A DNA stretch of 64,000 bases from Pseudomonadota bacterium (GTDB taxonomy: Bacteria > Pseudomonadota > Gammaproteobacteria > Steroidobacterales > Steroidobacteraceae). How positions within the stretch are numbered: position 1 is the first letter of the stretch; every line of letters starts with the position of its first letter. Made by a program: the position numbers and the translations under genes. Of the stretch, positions 55,963 to 63,854 are shown one piece after another. The notes beneath the pieces were generated by a model, which was not told the origin of the DNA, ran no database searches, and saw nothing but the letters and a program-made list of their open reading frames with translations. The stretch is taken from contig JAFAEQ010000058.1 of NCBI GenBank assembly GCA_023423935.1, positions 88,180-152,179 on the forward strand. Direction: 5' to 3'.

Positions 55963-56358
55963 TTAGGAAACGATGCAGAGCACTTCGCCGCCGTGTCCTG
56001 CCGCGCGCGCCTGGCGATCGGTCATGACACCCTTCGAAGTGGAGACGATGGCAATGCCCAGTCCGCCCAGGACCGTCGGCAGCTCGTCTTTGCCTTTGTA
56101 AACACGCAGGCCGGGACGGCTGATGCGCTCCAGTCGGTCGATAACAGGCCGCCCCTGGTAGTACTTCAGCTGGATGGCCAGCGTCGGTTTACCGTCCTGA
56201 ACGCCGGCCGAGAAGTCTTCGATGTACCCCTCGTCCTTCAGCACTTGCGCAATGGCAAGTTTCAGCTTCGAAGTCGGCAGTTTGATCTCGGGTTTACCCG
56301 AGGACTGGCCGTTACGAATGCGGGTCAGGAGATCGGCAATAGGATCCGTCATGCTCAT
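55963..56358 (-). CDS. rpsH: 30S ribosomal protein S8
   Basis: 131 residues (E. coli 130), beginning MSMTDPIADLLTRIRNGQ and ending GGEVLCIVS. S8 represses the spc operon in E. coli by binding mRNA near rplE; I did not identify that site here. Confidence 0.98.
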   Translation of the reverse strand: MSMTDPIADLLTRIRNGQSSGKPEIKLPTSKLKLAIAQVLKDEGYIEDFSAGVQDGKPTLAIQLKYYQGRPVIDRLERISRPGLRVYKGKDELPTVLGGLGIAIVSTSKGVMTDRQARAAGHGGEVLCIVS

Positions 56359-56382
56359 AAGGTGCTCCAGTGGTACCAGCTG

Positions 56383-56688
56383 TTACCAGCTGGCCAGCCC
56401 GAGGCCCGGAATTTCGCCGCGCATGGTGGCTTCGCGCAGCTTGGTACGACCGAGACCGAACTTGCGGTAGTAACCGCGAGGACGACCGGTGATCTGACAG
56501 CGATTGCGCAGACGCGACTTGCTCGAGTCGCGCGGCAATGCTGCGAGCTGCACCACCGCAGCTTCACGCTCGGCTGGAGAGCTCGTCGGCTTACGGATAA
56601 TCTCCTTAAGCCGCGCACGCTTTGCAGCGTATCGCTTCACCAGCTTCGCGCGTTTTTCTTCGCGATTGACCATCGATGTCTTGGCCAT
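56383..56688 (-). CDS. rpsN: 30S ribosomal protein S14 (zinc-free type)
   Basis: 101 residues, the long form without the CxxC zinc motif, as in E. coli. It contains RNRCQITGRPRGYYRKFGLGR. Confidence 0.98.
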   Translation of the reverse strand: MAKTSMVNREEKRAKLVKRYAAKRARLKEIIRKPTSSPAEREAAVVQLAALPRDSSKSRLRNRCQITGRPRGYYRKFGLGRTKLREATMRGEIPGLGLASW

Positions 56689-56714
56689 AGATTCGCCCTG
56701 CCCGTTATCGGGAA

Positions 56715-57254
56715 TTACTTGCGGAACGGGAAATTGAAAGCTTCGAGCAGCGCACGACCCGTCTTGTCATCGGGCGCTGTCGTCGTGATCGTGATGTCCA
56801 TGCCACGGATCGCATCGATCTGGTCGTACGCGATCTCCGGGAAAATGATCTGTTCCTTCACGCCAAAGTTGTAGTTGCCCTGGCCGTCGAAAGAACGAGC
56901 ACTCACGCCGCGGAAGTCACGAATACGCGGCATGGCGATGTTGACCAGACGATCCAGGAACTCGTACATGCGTGCGCCGCGAAGAGTGACCTTCGCACCG
57001 ATGGCCAGGCCATCGCGCAGCTTGAAAGTCGCAACCGACTTGCGCGAGCGAGTGACGAGCGGCTTCTGGCCGGTGATCTTCGTGAGATCCGCCACTGCGT
57101 TGTCCATGATCTTCTTGTCGGCCACCGCCTCGCCGACACCCATGTTCACCGTGATCTTGGTGATCTTGGGCACCTGCATGATGTTGGTCACGCCCAGGCT
57201 CTTCTGGAGCTCGGGAACCACTTTCTCGCGGTAGTACTGTTGAAGTCTGGCCAT
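56715..57254 (-). CDS. rplE: 50S ribosomal protein L5
   Basis: 179 residues, the same as E. coli. MARLQQYYREKVVP defines the start at 57254. It binds 5S rRNA and contacts P-site tRNA. The conserved FPEIAYDQIDAIRGMDITI segment is present. Confidence 0.98.
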   Translation of the reverse strand: MARLQQYYREKVVPELQKSLGVTNIMQVPKITKITVNMGVGEAVADKKIMDNAVADLTKITGQKPLVTRSRKSVATFKLRDGLAIGAKVTLRGARMYEFLDRLVNIAMPRIRDFRGVSARSFDGQGNYNFGVKEQIIFPEIAYDQIDAIRGMDITITTTAPDDKTGRALLEAFNFPFRK

Positions 57255-57304
57255 AAAAAATCCTGCTTGCTGCTGCGCGTCGCTTGCGTCTGGGGTCGGA
57301 CGCC

Positions 57305-57619
57305 TCAAGCGTCGACGACCTCGTTGTTCGACTTGAAGAAGCGCACCTTGCGACCGTCCTGCAGCGTACGGATGCCGACGCGATCGCCCTTCTTGGTCAA
57401 CGGGTTCCACAACATCACGTTCGAGATGTCGATGGCGGCTTCCTTCTGCACGATTCCGCCCTGCACGTTGCGCTGGGGGTTCGGCTTCGTGTGCCGCTTG
57501 ACCATGTTCACACCCTCGACGACCAGCTTGTCCTCGAGAACCTGGATGACAGTCCCACGGCGACCCTTGTCCCGGCCGGCCGATACGACGACTTCGTCAC
57601 CTTTGCGAATCTTGTTCAT
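57305..57619 (-). CDS. rplX: 50S ribosomal protein L24
   Basis: 104 residues, with the KOW motif MNKIRKGDEVVVSAGRDKGRRG at the N-terminus. It is an assembly initiator of the large subunit. It is separated from rplN by inverted repeat arms. Confidence 0.98.
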   Translation of the reverse strand: MNKIRKGDEVVVSAGRDKGRRGTVIQVLEDKLVVEGVNMVKRHTKPNPQRNVQGGIVQKEAAIDISNVMLWNPLTKKGDRVGIRTLQDGRKVRFFKSNNEVVDA

Positions 57620-57627
57620 ATGCTTAA

Positions 57628-57704
57628 AGCCTCTGGGCTCTAGGTACTAGGTTTAGGTCCGGAAGATTCTTCTTCCATCTCCTGCGGCCTAGCGCCTAGC
57701 GCGC
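57628..57704. repeat. inverted CTAGGCGCTAGG arms between rplN and rplX
   Basis: The sense arm (57704-57681) follows the rplN stop, and the complement (57658-57628) ends nine bases before the rplX start. About 22 bases lie between. Confidence 0.85.
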
Positions 57705-57705
57705 T

Positions 57706-58074
57706 TCACAACACTTCCGGTGCGAGCGAGATGATCTTCATGAACTGCGCCGTACGCAGCTCGCGAGTCACTGGTCCGAAGATGCGGGTGCCGATCGGCT
57801 CGAGCTTCGGGTTGAGCAGCACGGCAGCGTTGCCGTCGAAGCGGATCATCGATCCGTCCGCACGACGCACACCGAACCGCGTACGCACGACCACAGCGTC
57901 GTACACCTCGCCCTTCTTGACCTTGCCACGCGGGATCGCATCGCGAACGCTCACTTTGATGACATCGCCAACCGTCGCATAGCGACGCTTCGAGCCACCG
58001 AGCACCTTGATGCACATCAGGCTGCGGGCACCGCTGTTGTCAGCGGCATTGAGCAACGTTTGCATCTGAATCAT
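57706..58074 (-). CDS. rplN: 50S ribosomal protein L14
   Basis: 122 residues (E. coli 123), beginning MIQMQTLLNAADNSGAR. The start ATG overlaps the rpsQ stop by four bases. Confidence 0.98.
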   Translation of the reverse strand: MIQMQTLLNAADNSGARSLMCIKVLGGSKRRYATVGDVIKVSVRDAIPRGKVKKGEVYDAVVVRTRFGVRRADGSMIRFDGNAAVLLNPKLEPIGTRIFGPVTRELRTAQFMKIISLAPEVL

Positions 58075-58385
58075 GGCGTCGCCTCTCCTGCAGTCGAATC
58101 GGCACGGCTGATCACGCGTACCAGACGAAAACTCTTGTGGCGCGACAGCGGACGGCACTGTTCGATCGCAACGACGTCGCCCTCGCGGCTCTCGTTGTTC
58201 TCATCGTGCGCAAGCAGGCGCGTCGAACGGCGGATGTACTTGCCGTAACGAGGATGCGGCTCGAAGCGCTCGACGACGACCGTGATCGTCTTCTGCATCT
58301 TGTTGCTGACCACCTTGCCCGTAACGGTCCGGACGGTCTTCTCAGCCGTGGCATCGGCTGCTTTGTCTTGCTTGCTCATGCTCAC
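58071..58385 (-). CDS. rpsQ: 30S ribosomal protein S17
   Basis: 104 residues (E. coli 84). The OB-fold core is preceded by about 18 extra residues (MSMSKQDKAADATAEK). The ATG overlaps the rpmC stop by four bases, which supports this longer start. Confidence 0.97.
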   Translation of the reverse strand: MSMSKQDKAADATAEKTVRTVTGKVVSNKMQKTITVVVERFEPHPRYGKYIRRSTRLLAHDENNESREGDVVAIEQCRPLSRHKSFRLVRVISRADSTAGEATP

Positions 58386-58585
58386 TTACCTTTCGCAGCG
58401 CGACGCTGTTCGGCCTGAACAGTCTTGAGGCGCGCGATGTTGCGACGGACCTTCGTGAACTGATCCGGCTTCGAGGCCTGGCCGGTCGCCCGTGCCATGC
58501 GCAGGTTGAATTGTTCACGACGCAGGTCGAGCAGTTCTTTCTGCAGATCGGCCGCGGTCTTCTGTCGGAGTTCTTTCGCGCTCAT
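58382..58585 (-). CDS. rpmC: 50S ribosomal protein L29
   Basis: 67 residues (E. coli 63), helical, beginning MSAKELRQKTAADLQ. It borders the nascent-chain exit tunnel. It lies 16 bases after rplP. Confidence 0.98.
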   Translation of the reverse strand: MSAKELRQKTAADLQKELLDLRREQFNLRMARATGQASKPDQFTKVRRNIARLKTVQAEQRRAAKGK

Positions 58586-58601
58586 TGGTCAAACCCTTGA
58601 A

Positions 58602-59015
58602 TCAACGCACCTGGCGCGTGACGAACTGTGTGTCGACGGACAACTTCGACGCGGCGAGGCGGAACGCTTCGCGCGCGATTGCTTCTGTCACGCCTTCCAT
58701 CTCGAACAGCACTTTGCCCGGCTTCACTTTGGCCACGTAATACTCGACGTTGCCCTTACCGCTACCCATTCGGACTTCCAGAGGCTTCTTGGAAATCGGC
58801 AGGTCCGGGAAAACGCGAATCCAGATCTGACCGCCACGCTTCACGTAACGGCTCATGGCACGACGCGCCGCTTCCAGCTCGCGCGAAGTCATGCGGGCAC
58901 GGCTGGTTGCCTTCAGACCGAACTCGCCGAAAGCAACGTAGTTACCGCCCTGCGCCAGGCCCGCATTGCGGCCCTTGAACGCCTTTCGGTACTTGGTTCG
59001 TTTTGGTTGCATCAT
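58602..59015 (-). CDS. rplP: 50S ribosomal protein L16
   Basis: 137 residues, with MMQPKRTKYRKAFKGR, the GGQIWIRVFPD motif, and GSGKGNVEYYVAKVKPGK near the peptidyl transferase centre. Confidence 0.98.
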   Translation of the reverse strand: MMQPKRTKYRKAFKGRNAGLAQGGNYVAFGEFGLKATSRARMTSRELEAARRAMSRYVKRGGQIWIRVFPDLPISKKPLEVRMGSGKGNVEYYVAKVKPGKVLFEMEGVTEAIAREAFRLAASKLSVDTQFVTRQVR

Positions 59016-59024
59016 GTCGGTTAT

Positions 59025-59105
59025 CTCTGGGCGCTAGACCCTAGACTCTGGGTTCGAGGCGGAGGTCCGTTCGGACCTCAAGCGCCTGGCACCCAGCACC
59101 TAGCA
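59025..59105. repeat. inverted CTAGG/CTGGG arms between rpsC and rplP
   Basis: The sense arm (59105-59076, CTAGGTGCTGGGTGCCAGG) directly follows the rpsC stop, and the complement (59060-59025) reaches to nine bases before rplP. A further small palindrome (GGTCCGTTCGGACC) lies between. Confidence 0.85.
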
Positions 59106-59109
59106 GTTA

Positions 59110-59814
59110 TCAGGCCGTCGCCTCCGTCGGTGCTGCTGTCTGAGCATCGGTCGTCTCTGCAGCGCTCGTATCCTGCTGATTGAACACTTCGCCCTTGAAG
59201 ATCCACACCTTGACGCCGATGACGCCATAGGTGGTCTTTGCTTCGGCGAGGCCGTAGTCGATCTCGGCGCGCAGGGTGTGCAGCGGCACGCGGCCTTCGC
59301 GGTACAGCTCGGTGCGGGCAATCTCTGACCCGTTCAAGCGACCGGAGGCACGGACCTTGATGCCCAGTGCACCGATGCGCATCGTGTTCGTCACGGCACG
59401 CTTCATGGCGCGGCGGAACATCACGCGACGCTCGAGCTGCTGCGCTATCCCGTCGGCGACCAGCTGTGCGTCGAGCTCGGGCTTGCGGATCTCGGAGATG
59501 TTGATGCGCACATCGCCCATCGGCATCTTCATGATCTTCGCGACCTGGCCGCGCAGCTTTTCAATGTCCTCGCCCTTCTTGCCGATCACGATGCCCGGAC
59601 GTGCCGTGTGGATCGTGATGTTGACCTTGCGTGCAGCGCGTTCGATCTGAATTCGGCTGACGGAGGCTTCGACGAGTCGCTTCTTCAGGAACTCGCGAAC
59701 GAGGTGATCCGTGTACACGTGCGCCGGGAAGTTCTTAGTGGATGCATACCACTTCGAAGTCCAGTCGCGCGTGATGCCGAGGCGAAAACCGATCGGATTG
59801 ACTTTCTGACCCAT
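59110..59814 (-). CDS. rpsC: 30S ribosomal protein S3
   Basis: 234 residues (E. coli 233). It begins MGQKVNPIGFRLGI, with a KH domain (PGIVIGKKGEDIEKLRG) and a C-terminal S3 domain. An Ala/Thr-rich tail follows. Confidence 0.98.
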   Translation of the reverse strand: MGQKVNPIGFRLGITRDWTSKWYASTKNFPAHVYTDHLVREFLKKRLVEASVSRIQIERAARKVNITIHTARPGIVIGKKGEDIEKLRGQVAKIMKMPMGDVRINISEIRKPELDAQLVADGIAQQLERRVMFRRAMKRAVTNTMRIGALGIKVRASGRLNGSEIARTELYREGRVPLHTLRAEIDYGLAEAKTTYGVIGVKVWIFKGEVFNQQDTSAAETTDAQTAAPTEATA

Positions 59815-59831
59815 AGTGAGCTCGCCTGCCG

Positions 59832-60173
59832 TTATTCCGCTTTGCCGTCGCCAACCGTCACGATGATGTGACTGTTGCGCTTCCAGATACGCGTGCCACG
59901 GCCCTTCGCGCGGGCAGCGAAACGCTTCATCACCGGCGCAGCATCGACCGTGATCGCCTGCACCTTCAACTCATCGACATCGGCGCTCAGATTGTTCTCT
60001 GCATTCGCGATCGCCGATTCCAGCACCTTCAGCACGAGCGCAGCGCCCTTCTTAGGCGTGAACTTGAGCGTGTTGAGGGCCTTGCCCACCGGCTCGCCGC
60101 GAACCATGTCCGCAATCAGTCGGCACTTCTGCGGAGAGATCCGCGCGTACTTCAATTTAGCCGCGACCTGCAT
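59832..60173 (-). CDS. rplV: 50S ribosomal protein L22
   Basis: 113 residues (E. coli 110). The tunnel-lining beta-hairpin region AKGRGTRIWKRNSHI is intact. It follows rpsS by two bases. Confidence 0.98.
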   Translation of the reverse strand: MQVAAKLKYARISPQKCRLIADMVRGEPVGKALNTLKFTPKKGAALVLKVLESAIANAENNLSADVDELKVQAITVDAAPVMKRFAARAKGRGTRIWKRNSHIIVTVGDGKAE

Positions 60174-60175
60174 GA

Positions 60176-60448
60176 TCAGCCTCCCCTCTTGTCGCCCGAG
60201 TGCGCCTTGAACGTGCGCGTCGGGGCGAACTCGCCGAGCTTGTGACCGACCATGTTCTCGGACACAAGGACCGGAACGTGCTGGCGGCCGTTGTGCACGG
60301 CAATCGTCAGACCCACCATGTCGGGAAGAATCATCGAGCGGCGCGACCAGGTCTTGATCGGACGACGGTCGTTCTTCTCGGCAGCAGTACGCACCTTCTT
60401 CGCGAGGTGGAGGTCGACAAACGGACCTTTCTTGATCGAACGAGGCAC
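60176..60448 (-). CDS. rpsS: 30S ribosomal protein S19
   Basis: 90 residues (E. coli 92), beginning MPRSIKKGPFVDLHL, with VSENMVGHKLGEFAPTRTF. It contacts S13 in the head. Confidence 0.98.
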   Translation of the reverse strand: MPRSIKKGPFVDLHLAKKVRTAAEKNDRRPIKTWSRRSMILPDMVGLTIAVHNGRQHVPVLVSENMVGHKLGEFAPTRTFKAHSGDKRGG

Positions 60449-60462
60449 TGTCAGATCCTCAA

Positions 60463-61287
60463 TTAGTTACGGCGGCGCAGAATCATGCTGGCCGTGCGCT
60501 TGTTGCGACGTGTCTTCTTGCCCTTGGTCGGCACGCCCCACGGGGTCACCGGATGCGGATTACCCTGACCGGACTTGCCCTCACCACCACCGTGCGGGTG
60601 ATCGACCGGGTTCATCACGACGCCGCGGACCGTCGGACGGATACCACGCCAACGGATGGCACCCGCCTTGCCGTAGCTGCGCAGGTTGTGCTCTTCATTC
60701 GACACTTCGCCGATCGTGGCGCGGCAGTCGATGTGAACCTTGCGCATCTCCGTCGAACGCAGACGAATGGTCGCGTACGAGCCTTCGCGAGCAGCGAGCT
60801 GCGCGGAACCACCGGCGCTGCGCGCCAGCTGCGCACCCTTGCCCGGCTTGAGCTCGATGCAGTGGATCGTCGTTCCGATCGGAATGTTGCGAAGCTGCAG
60901 CGTGTTGCCGGCCTTGATGGGCGCTTCGGCTCCGGAGAGCACCGTATCGCCCGCCACGACACCCTTCGGCGCGATGATGTAGCGACGCTCGCCATCCGCG
61001 TACAGCACGAGCGCCAGATGCGCGGTGCGGTTCGGATCGTACTCGATGCGCTCGACCTTGCCTGGCACGCCATCCTTGTTACGCAGGAAATCGACCAGAC
61101 GGTACTTCTGCTTGTGACCGCCGCCCTGGTGACGCACGGTCTGACGGCCGAAGTGGTTGCGCGCGCCAGTGCGATTCTTGCTGACGACCAGCGACTCTTC
61201 CGGCTTGCCCTTATGCAGGTGCGAACGGGAGATCGAAACCTGGAAGCGTCGACCTGGCGATGTCGGTTTTGATTTGATCAATGCCAT
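60463..61287 (-). CDS. rplB: 50S ribosomal protein L2
   Basis: 274 residues (E. coli 273), with the essential GVVMNPVDHPHGGGEG motif near the peptidyl transferase centre. A primary 23S binder. Confidence 0.98.
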   Translation of the reverse strand: MALIKSKPTSPGRRFQVSISRSHLHKGKPEESLVVSKNRTGARNHFGRQTVRHQGGGHKQKYRLVDFLRNKDGVPGKVERIEYDPNRTAHLALVLYADGERRYIIAPKGVVAGDTVLSGAEAPIKAGNTLQLRNIPIGTTIHCIELKPGKGAQLARSAGGSAQLAAREGSYATIRLRSTEMRKVHIDCRATIGEVSNEEHNLRSYGKAGAIRWRGIRPTVRGVVMNPVDHPHGGGEGKSGQGNPHPVTPWGVPTKGKKTRRNKRTASMILRRRN

Positions 61288-61305
61288 GATGACTGACTCT
61301 TACGC

Positions 61306-61605
61306 TTAGGCTTCGGCGCCGGAAAAATCGATGCTCTGGCCAGGCGCCAAGCGGACGTAGGCTTTCTTGAAATCCCGACGTCGGCCGACACGCTGACCGA
61401 AACGCTTCTGCTTGCCGGCAACGTTCACGATGTTCACGTTCGCGACTTTCACCTCGAACATGAGCTCGACGGCAGCCTTCACTTCCGGACTGCTGGCGTC
61501 GCGACGCACGCGGAACACGAACTGGTTCGCGCTTTCGGCAACGCGCGCAGTCTTCTCGGATACGTGCGGCCCAAGCAGCACGGACATCAATCTTTCCTGA
61601 CTCAT
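61306..61605 (-). CDS. rplW: 50S ribosomal protein L23
   Basis: 99 residues. It is the docking site for trigger factor and SRP at the tunnel exit. The ATG overlaps the rplD stop by four bases. Confidence 0.98.
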   Translation of the reverse strand: MSQERLMSVLLGPHVSEKTARVAESANQFVFRVRRDASSPEVKAAVELMFEVKVANVNIVNVAGKQKRFGQRVGRRRDFKKAYVRLAPGQSIDFSGAEA

Positions 61606-62219
61606 GCGAGCCTCTCTTCGAGCAGACGCACTGCTCCGACCGTGGCAACCACGTTCTTGTGACGAGCGAGACTGACCGGATCCACGGCGCTGACCGGCAG
61701 TACGTTGACGTACGGCAGGTTGCGCGAAGCGAGATCCAGCTTCTCGTCATGAGCCTCGACGAGCACCAGCACGTCGTCACCCACGCCGAGATCCTTCAAC
61801 TGACTGACGAGCAGCTTGGTCTTCGGCGCCTCGAGCTCGAGTGCTTCGATCACCGCGAGGCGTTCCTGGCGGGCGAGCTCGGAAAGCATCACCTGCAGGG
61901 CTGCGCGATACATCTTGCGATTGACCTTCTGCGAGTAATCGCGAGGCCGCGCCGCGAATGCTCTGCCGCCGCCGACCCAAATCGGGCTGCGGATAGAACC
62001 GGCACGCGCTTGACCGGTGCCCTTCTGGCCCCAGGGCTTCTTGCCGCCACCGCTGACTTCAGCGCGCGTTTTCTGCGCCTTGGTGCCGGCACGCGCTGCA
62101 TTCATGTAGGCCACGACGACCTGATGAACGAGCGATTCGTTGTACTCACGCGCAAACGTCGCGTCCGAAACCTGGACTTCCTGCGACTGCGCACCCTTGC
62201 TGACGAGCTTCAGTTTCAT
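61602..62219 (-). CDS. rplD: 50S ribosomal protein L4
   Basis: 205 residues (E. coli 201), with the extended tunnel loop (GGGKKPWGQKGTGQARAGSIRSP). In E. coli L4 represses the S10 operon at its leader; here the candidate leader lies upstream of rplC rather than rpsJ. Confidence 0.98.
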   Translation of the reverse strand: MKLKLVSKGAQSQEVQVSDATFAREYNESLVHQVVVAYMNAARAGTKAQKTRAEVSGGGKKPWGQKGTGQARAGSIRSPIWVGGGRAFAARPRDYSQKVNRKMYRAALQVMLSELARQERLAVIEALELEAPKTKLLVSQLKDLGVGDDVLVLVEAHDEKLDLASRNLPYVNVLPVSAVDPVSLARHKNVVATVGAVRLLEERLA

Positions 62220-62231
62220 GGCGCTTCTGCC

Positions 62232-62948
62232 TTACTTCTTCGCCGGGGCAGCGCCCTTGCCGGTCGCCGGAGCCTTACGCTTTCTGAGGGCCTGCGCGGC
62301 AGCTTTGACGGAGGGACGCACGATCACCTGACCGCCCGGTGCACCCGGAACGGCACCGCGGATCAGGAGCAGATTGCGCTCCGCATCGACGCGAACGACC
62401 TGGAGATTCTCGATGGTGCGGCGCTGCACGCCCATATGACCGGACATGCGCTTGCCTTTGAACACGCGGCCTGGCGTCTGACGCTGACCGATAGAACCCG
62501 GGGAGCGGTGCGACACGGACACGCCGTGGGTCGCTGGCAGGCCGCCGAAGTTGTGACGCTTCATCGTGCCGGCAAATCCTTTACCAGTCGTAGTGCCCGT
62601 CACGTCGACGATCTGACCGACCTGGAAGAGATCAACCTTCAGTTCGCTGCCTGCGGCGAGGTCCTTGCCCTCTTCGCCCGTCAGACGGAACTCAACGAGA
62701 GACTTGCCTGGAGCGACCTTCACTTTCGCATAGTGACCGGCCTGAGGCTTGCTCACATGGGAGGCCTTGCGATCGCCGAAAGCGACCTGCACGGCTCGAT
62801 AGCCGTCGGCCTCGGTTGTGCGAACCTGCGTAACGCGGTTCGGCAGAGCCTCGATCACGGTCACCGGCACAGCTTCGCCCGCGTCTGTGAAGACACGGGT
62901 CATGCCGGCTTTACGACCGACCAGACCCACGGTCCTGGTAGCGCTCAT
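62232..62948 (-). CDS. rplC: 50S ribosomal protein L3 with basic tail
   Basis: 238 residues (E. coli 209). The conserved FKGKRMSGHMG and GFAGTMKRHNFGG motifs are present. About 25 extra C-terminal residues are Lys/Ala-rich (LRKRKAPATGKGAAPAKK). The start at 62948 (MSATRTVGLVGRKAGM) is nearest the family N-terminus. It is preceded by a 414-base gap with its own promoter. Confidence 0.97.
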   Translation of the reverse strand: MSATRTVGLVGRKAGMTRVFTDAGEAVPVTVIEALPNRVTQVRTTEADGYRAVQVAFGDRKASHVSKPQAGHYAKVKVAPGKSLVEFRLTGEEGKDLAAGSELKVDLFQVGQIVDVTGTTTGKGFAGTMKRHNFGGLPATHGVSVSHRSPGSIGQRQTPGRVFKGKRMSGHMGVQRRTIENLQVVRVDAERNLLLIRGAVPGAPGGQVIVRPSVKAAAQALRKRKAPATGKGAAPAKK

Positions 62949-63362
62949 CGTAATGTCCTCGTTGTTCCTAAGGCCGCTGCGGCTGCGATTGGCCACTGCG
63001 GCAAACACATTCATCTGCCCGACCGTCAACGTTGAACTTTGCCAACGCTGCTAGAGACCGGTCCGCGCCAGGCCATCAGGCCTTGGGCAGTTGAGACTGG
63101 CGAAAGATGGATTCCACAGAGAGGCTGACCAGGTCGGGAAATTCCCGGTCATGCCGCTCGAGCGGTACCCCGTCAGGGCCTGGCCTCGGCGCAAAAGAGG
63201 CGCGAATTATAGTCAGGTCGGATCGCTTTGCAAGTGCCGAATCTGTTTTGATTCGTCATCCCCGCGAAGGCGGGGACCTATCCTTCCTTACTCACGCACT
63301 TGTCCAAATGGATCCCCGCCTTCGCGGGGATGAATTGAGGGAGGTTTCCTATGAAAACCTGC
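62949..63362. other. 414-bp rpsJ-rplC gap: dyad repeats, promoter and leader
   Basis: Two inverted GTCATCCCCGCGAAGGCGGGG dyads (63310-63334 just after rpsJ, and 63254-63279) are followed by a predicted promoter and about 250 bases of untranslated leader with several small hairpins, including a GGGAAATTTCCC-like dyad near 63135-63155. In most Gammaproteobacteria rpsJ and rplC are nearly contiguous. Confidence 0.72.
63206..63233 (-). promoter_or_regulatory. putative sigma70 promoter of the rplC-led S10 operon
   Basis: TTGCAA (63228-63233) and a consensus TATAAT (63206-63211), 16 bases apart on the minus strand, predict a start near 63199. It is the best -10 box seen in the window. Confidence 0.65.
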
Positions 63363-63677
63363 TCAATTCAACTTGATCTGCACGTCCACGCCGGCCGGCA
63401 GCTCAAGCTTCATCAAGGCGTCCACGGTCTTATCCGTTGGATTCAGGATGTCCATCAGGCGCTTGTGCGTGCGCAGCTCGTACTGGTCACGCGCGTCCTT
63501 ATCGCCGTGCGGAGCGGCCAGGACCGTGAAGCGCTCCATCTTGGTCGGCAGCGGCACCGGGCCACGGACGGTCGCGCCCGTGCGCTTTGCCGTTTCCACG
63601 ATTTCACGCGCGGAGTTGTCGATCAGGCGATGGTCGAACGCCTTCAGCCTGATGCGGATGTTCTGGTTGGTTGCCAT
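63363..63677 (-). CDS. rpsJ: 30S ribosomal protein S10
   Basis: 104 residues (E. coli 103), the NusE partner of NusB in antitermination. It has MATNQNIRIRLKAFDHRLID and GPVPLPTKMERFTVL. It follows tuf after 177 bases and may be cotranscribed with it. Confidence 0.98.
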   Translation of the reverse strand: MATNQNIRIRLKAFDHRLIDNSAREIVETAKRTGATVRGPVPLPTKMERFTVLAAPHGDKDARDQYELRTHKRLMDILNPTDKTVDALMKLELPAGVDVQIKLN

Positions 63678-63690
63678 GTTGCTCTCTGGT

Positions 63691-63780
63691 AGTGATGAAA
63701 GTGATGTCGGTGATACAGGTGATGGAGGTTCGGAAACTGCCCGGCCTTCATCACATCATCACTTCCAGCACCTCATCACG
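63691..63780. repeat. inverted GTGATG-word arms between tuf and rpsJ
   Basis: In the transcribed direction the sense arm (63780-63746, GTGATGAGGTGCTGGAAGTG type) is followed after about 15 bases by its complement (63730-63691), which ends 13 bases before the rpsJ start. Confidence 0.82.
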
Positions 63781-63813
63781 AATTCATTACTTCGGGATCT
63801 TCGCGACCACGCC

Positions 63814-63839
63814 GGCTTCGGCCCTTAGGAGCCGAAGCC
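63814..63839 (-). terminator. 9-bp hairpin after tuf
   Basis: GGCTTCGGC and its complement GCCGAAGCC flank an 8-base loop 15 bases after the tuf stop. No T run follows, so it may act as an mRNA-stabilising hairpin rather than a full terminator. Confidence 0.5.
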
Positions 63840-63854
63840 ACCGTGGCACTTAAC

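Noticed and set aside
63678..63854. tRNA gene near tuf.
   Set aside because: No cloverleaf or TTCGA-type T-arm is present; the sequence is GTGATG arms and a hairpin.
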